Origin: Chloroflexota bacterium
GTDB lineage: Bacteria; Chloroflexota; Anaerolineae; B4-G1; SLSP01
Length of the DNA: 6,395 nucleotides
Direction: 5' to 3'
NCBI GenBank assembly: GCA_012798275.1
Contig: JAAZNO010000372.1
Location: 1 to 6,395 of the forward strand
This document shows, piece by piece, positions 5,541-6,395 of the stretch (the stretch's first letter is position 1; each line of letters begins with the position of its first letter). A program made the position numbers and the translations under genes. Under the pieces are notes generated by a model. It made no database searches and was not told where the DNA came from. It saw only the letters and a program-made list of their open reading frames with translations.

Positions 5541-5935
5541 TCATGCCGCTTGTTGCGTCGCGGTCAGCACCTCGGTCTCCAGAAGTCGCTGGAGCGGCGG
5601 ACGGGCTTGATCATGTTGGCGGTGCAACCGCGCGGGTTGTGCGTCTTGTGCTGGGGTATAAGTTTTCTCGGCCAGGTGCAAGACGGGTTGAAAGAAGTTA
5701 AGGCCGCTTGTACTTCCGGGCCATACGTAGCGCTACGTTCCGTGGAGCGCGGATGGCGTTGCAAATCTCCGCCGAGTTGCCGCAGTACGCTCTTGCGATG
5801 GAGCCCGGTGACGGCCACCATTTGATCCAACAAGGCGGTCTTGGTCTGGCGATCGGCTTGTTGGTACCGGGCACGCATGATGCGCAAATACTTCAAGCGT
5901 TCGTCCAAAGTCAGCTGTTCTACTCCTGTTTTCAT
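5541..5935 (-). pseudogene. Integrase-type (rve) transposase, internally deleted and frameshifted
   Basis: The start is intact: ATG 5933-5935 with GGAGG five bases upstream. The first ~78 residues (LTLDERLKYLRIMRARYQQA, LLDQMVAVTGLHRKSVLRQL, TYGPEVQAAL) match the N-terminal helix-turn-helix region of ISNCY/IS481-like transposases. At about 5700 the homology moves to another frame: bases 5699 down to 5541 read NFFQPVLHLAEKTY, then PPLQRLLETEVL and end TGA 5541-5543. That corresponds to the region after the integrase core in intact relatives. The DDE catalytic domain is therefore deleted and the two ends are joined out of frame. Frame 0 itself continues to TGA at 5564-5566, so any product is a 123-residue truncated protein. 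The exact IS family was not verified. Confidence 0.75.
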
Positions 5936-5946
5936 GTCTACCTCCG

Positions 5947-6004
5947 GTAACGTTTTCTTTTGAGAGAATCAGTCCCCCTTCAGTAACATTTTACCTGAGA
6001 GAAT
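5947..6004. repeat. Pair of direct repeats, probable transposon-end binding sites
   Basis: Two 22-23 base direct repeats, 5947-5969 and 5983-6004, share GTAAC-n-TTTT, then a variable stretch, then TGAGAGAAT. They sit just upstream of the transposase start codon and are about 36 bases apart in register. Multiple short repeats at the ends are typical transposase binding sites, so the right boundary of the dead element is probably near 6005-6012. Confidence 0.6.
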
Positions 6005-6023
6005 ACGCATTGGGGGAATTTTG

Positions 6024-6032
6024 TGCTACAAT
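6024..6032 (+). promoter_or_regulatory. Extended -10 promoter candidate for the protease pseudogene
   Basis: TGCTACAAT (TG-n-TACAAT) is an extended -10 element on the plus strand without a clear -35 box, close to the outer end of the IS remnant. Transcription would start near 6039, about 155 bases before the protease ATG. Confidence 0.3.
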
Positions 6033-6193
6033 GTTTTAGCAAGACCACGTATTCCACAAAAGGGCCTGGATGGAGTTATTATAGGGGAGATTTCTGTCAA
6101 TGCAACCGGTACTACGACGAGACTTGAAGCGCGGCACAGACTTGCGAAGTCTTTGAGTCGTTGGCGGTAAGGCCCAAACCTGCGGGAGGCAAG
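6033..6193 (+). other. Leader region of the protease gene with a hairpin and an 18-codon ORF
   Basis: This non-genic stretch holds a perfect hairpin, AGACTT-GCG-AAGTCT (6138-6152). It also holds a short ORF (ATG 6100-6102 to TGA 6154-6156, MQPVLRRDLKRGTDLRSL) with GGGGAG upstream. The hairpin lies inside the ORF. It could be an attenuator-like leader or chance. GGGAGG at 6184-6189 is the ribosome binding site of the next gene. Confidence 0.25.
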
Positions 6194-6395
6194 ATGGCAC
6201 GCACCATCAAAACCGTCGAAATTGAGGGACAGCCGGCGGTGGCGCTGTTTGACAGGGGGCTATGTACACCTATGTCCGCTCTTCCTTCCTGGGAGACGCC
6301 CCTAGAAGGGAAATGGACCCTCCGGCTCACGTCGCTTTGGGCGGCCGGGAGGTTGACATGCGGGAGTTGTGCCTGGTGCAGGGCAAGATCGAGGG
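6194..6395 (+). pseudogene. Retropepsin-like aspartic protease, frameshifted at the active site (partial)
   Basis: ATG 6194-6196 follows GGGAGG at four bases spacing. The frame reads MARTIKTVEIEGQPAVALFD, the usual lead into the D-T-G active site of single-domain retropepsin-like (clan AA) aspartic proteases. Directly after the Asp codon (6251-6253) the sequence is AGGGGGCT. Adding one base after A6254 (ACG) restores D-T-G-A followed by MYTYVRSSFLGDAP, HVALGGREVDM and LCLVQGKIEG, which is the expected continuation to the window edge. In the existing frame the residues after FD are RGLCTPMSALPS, which look out of frame. The break is therefore one missing base beside a G5 run, either a real inactivating mutation or a sequencing error. 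The natural substrate is unknown. The gene continues beyond the window. Confidence 0.7.

Noticed and set aside
5532..5825. 97-codon plus-strand ORF
   Set aside because: It is antisense to the transposase remnant, whose two homologous segments are both recognisable on the minus strand.
6112..6330. 72-codon minus-strand ORF
   Set aside because: It is antisense to the protease remnant, where a ribosome binding site and family motifs support the plus strand.

Overview
The window is a high-GC bacterial chromosomal segment. The core genes look like those of a Chloroflexota (Anaerolineae/Chloroflexia-type) bacterium. This is inferred from protein flavour, a tRNA without encoded CCA, and transposase and helicase remnants of a kind I associate with that phylum. 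It was not tested by any search.

Middle, 925-5221, all on the minus strand: a compact housekeeping block. In transcription order it holds a possible 27-codon leader ORF, tlyA (rRNA 2'-O-methyltransferase), lepA (elongation factor 4), an AI-2E/PerM-family membrane transporter and tRNA-Pro(GGG). lepA and the transporter are 30 bases apart and probably co-transcribed. tlyA, lepA and tRNA-Pro each have a plausible promoter of their own. The lepA leader contains a perfect 9-bp tandem repeat (8 copies). Read as codons it is Met-Asn-Gly repeated eight times, and it ends next to the lepA ribosome binding site. The tRNA is followed by a 42-nt imperfect hairpin that can act as a terminator in either direction.

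Left flank, 1-870, minus strand: decayed accessory DNA. It has a C-terminal remnant of an unrecognised protein with its own rho-independent terminator. Next comes a chimeric ORF that starts as the N-terminus of an SNF2-type helicase and switches in frame to the C-terminal part of an IS4-like DDE transposase before leaving the window.

Right flank, 5219-6395: more decay. It holds a plus-strand remnant of a small hypothetical protein and a minus-strand integrase-type transposase that has lost its catalytic core by internal deletion plus frameshift. Two direct repeats just upstream of that gene look like transposon-end binding sites. Last is a plus-strand retropepsin-like aspartic protease gene whose reading frame breaks by one base exactly inside the D-T-G active-site motif.

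I see no CRISPR array, rRNA, phage module or recognisable intact defence system. The window reads as a conserved translation-related operon region flanked on both sides by pseudogenes and IS debris.
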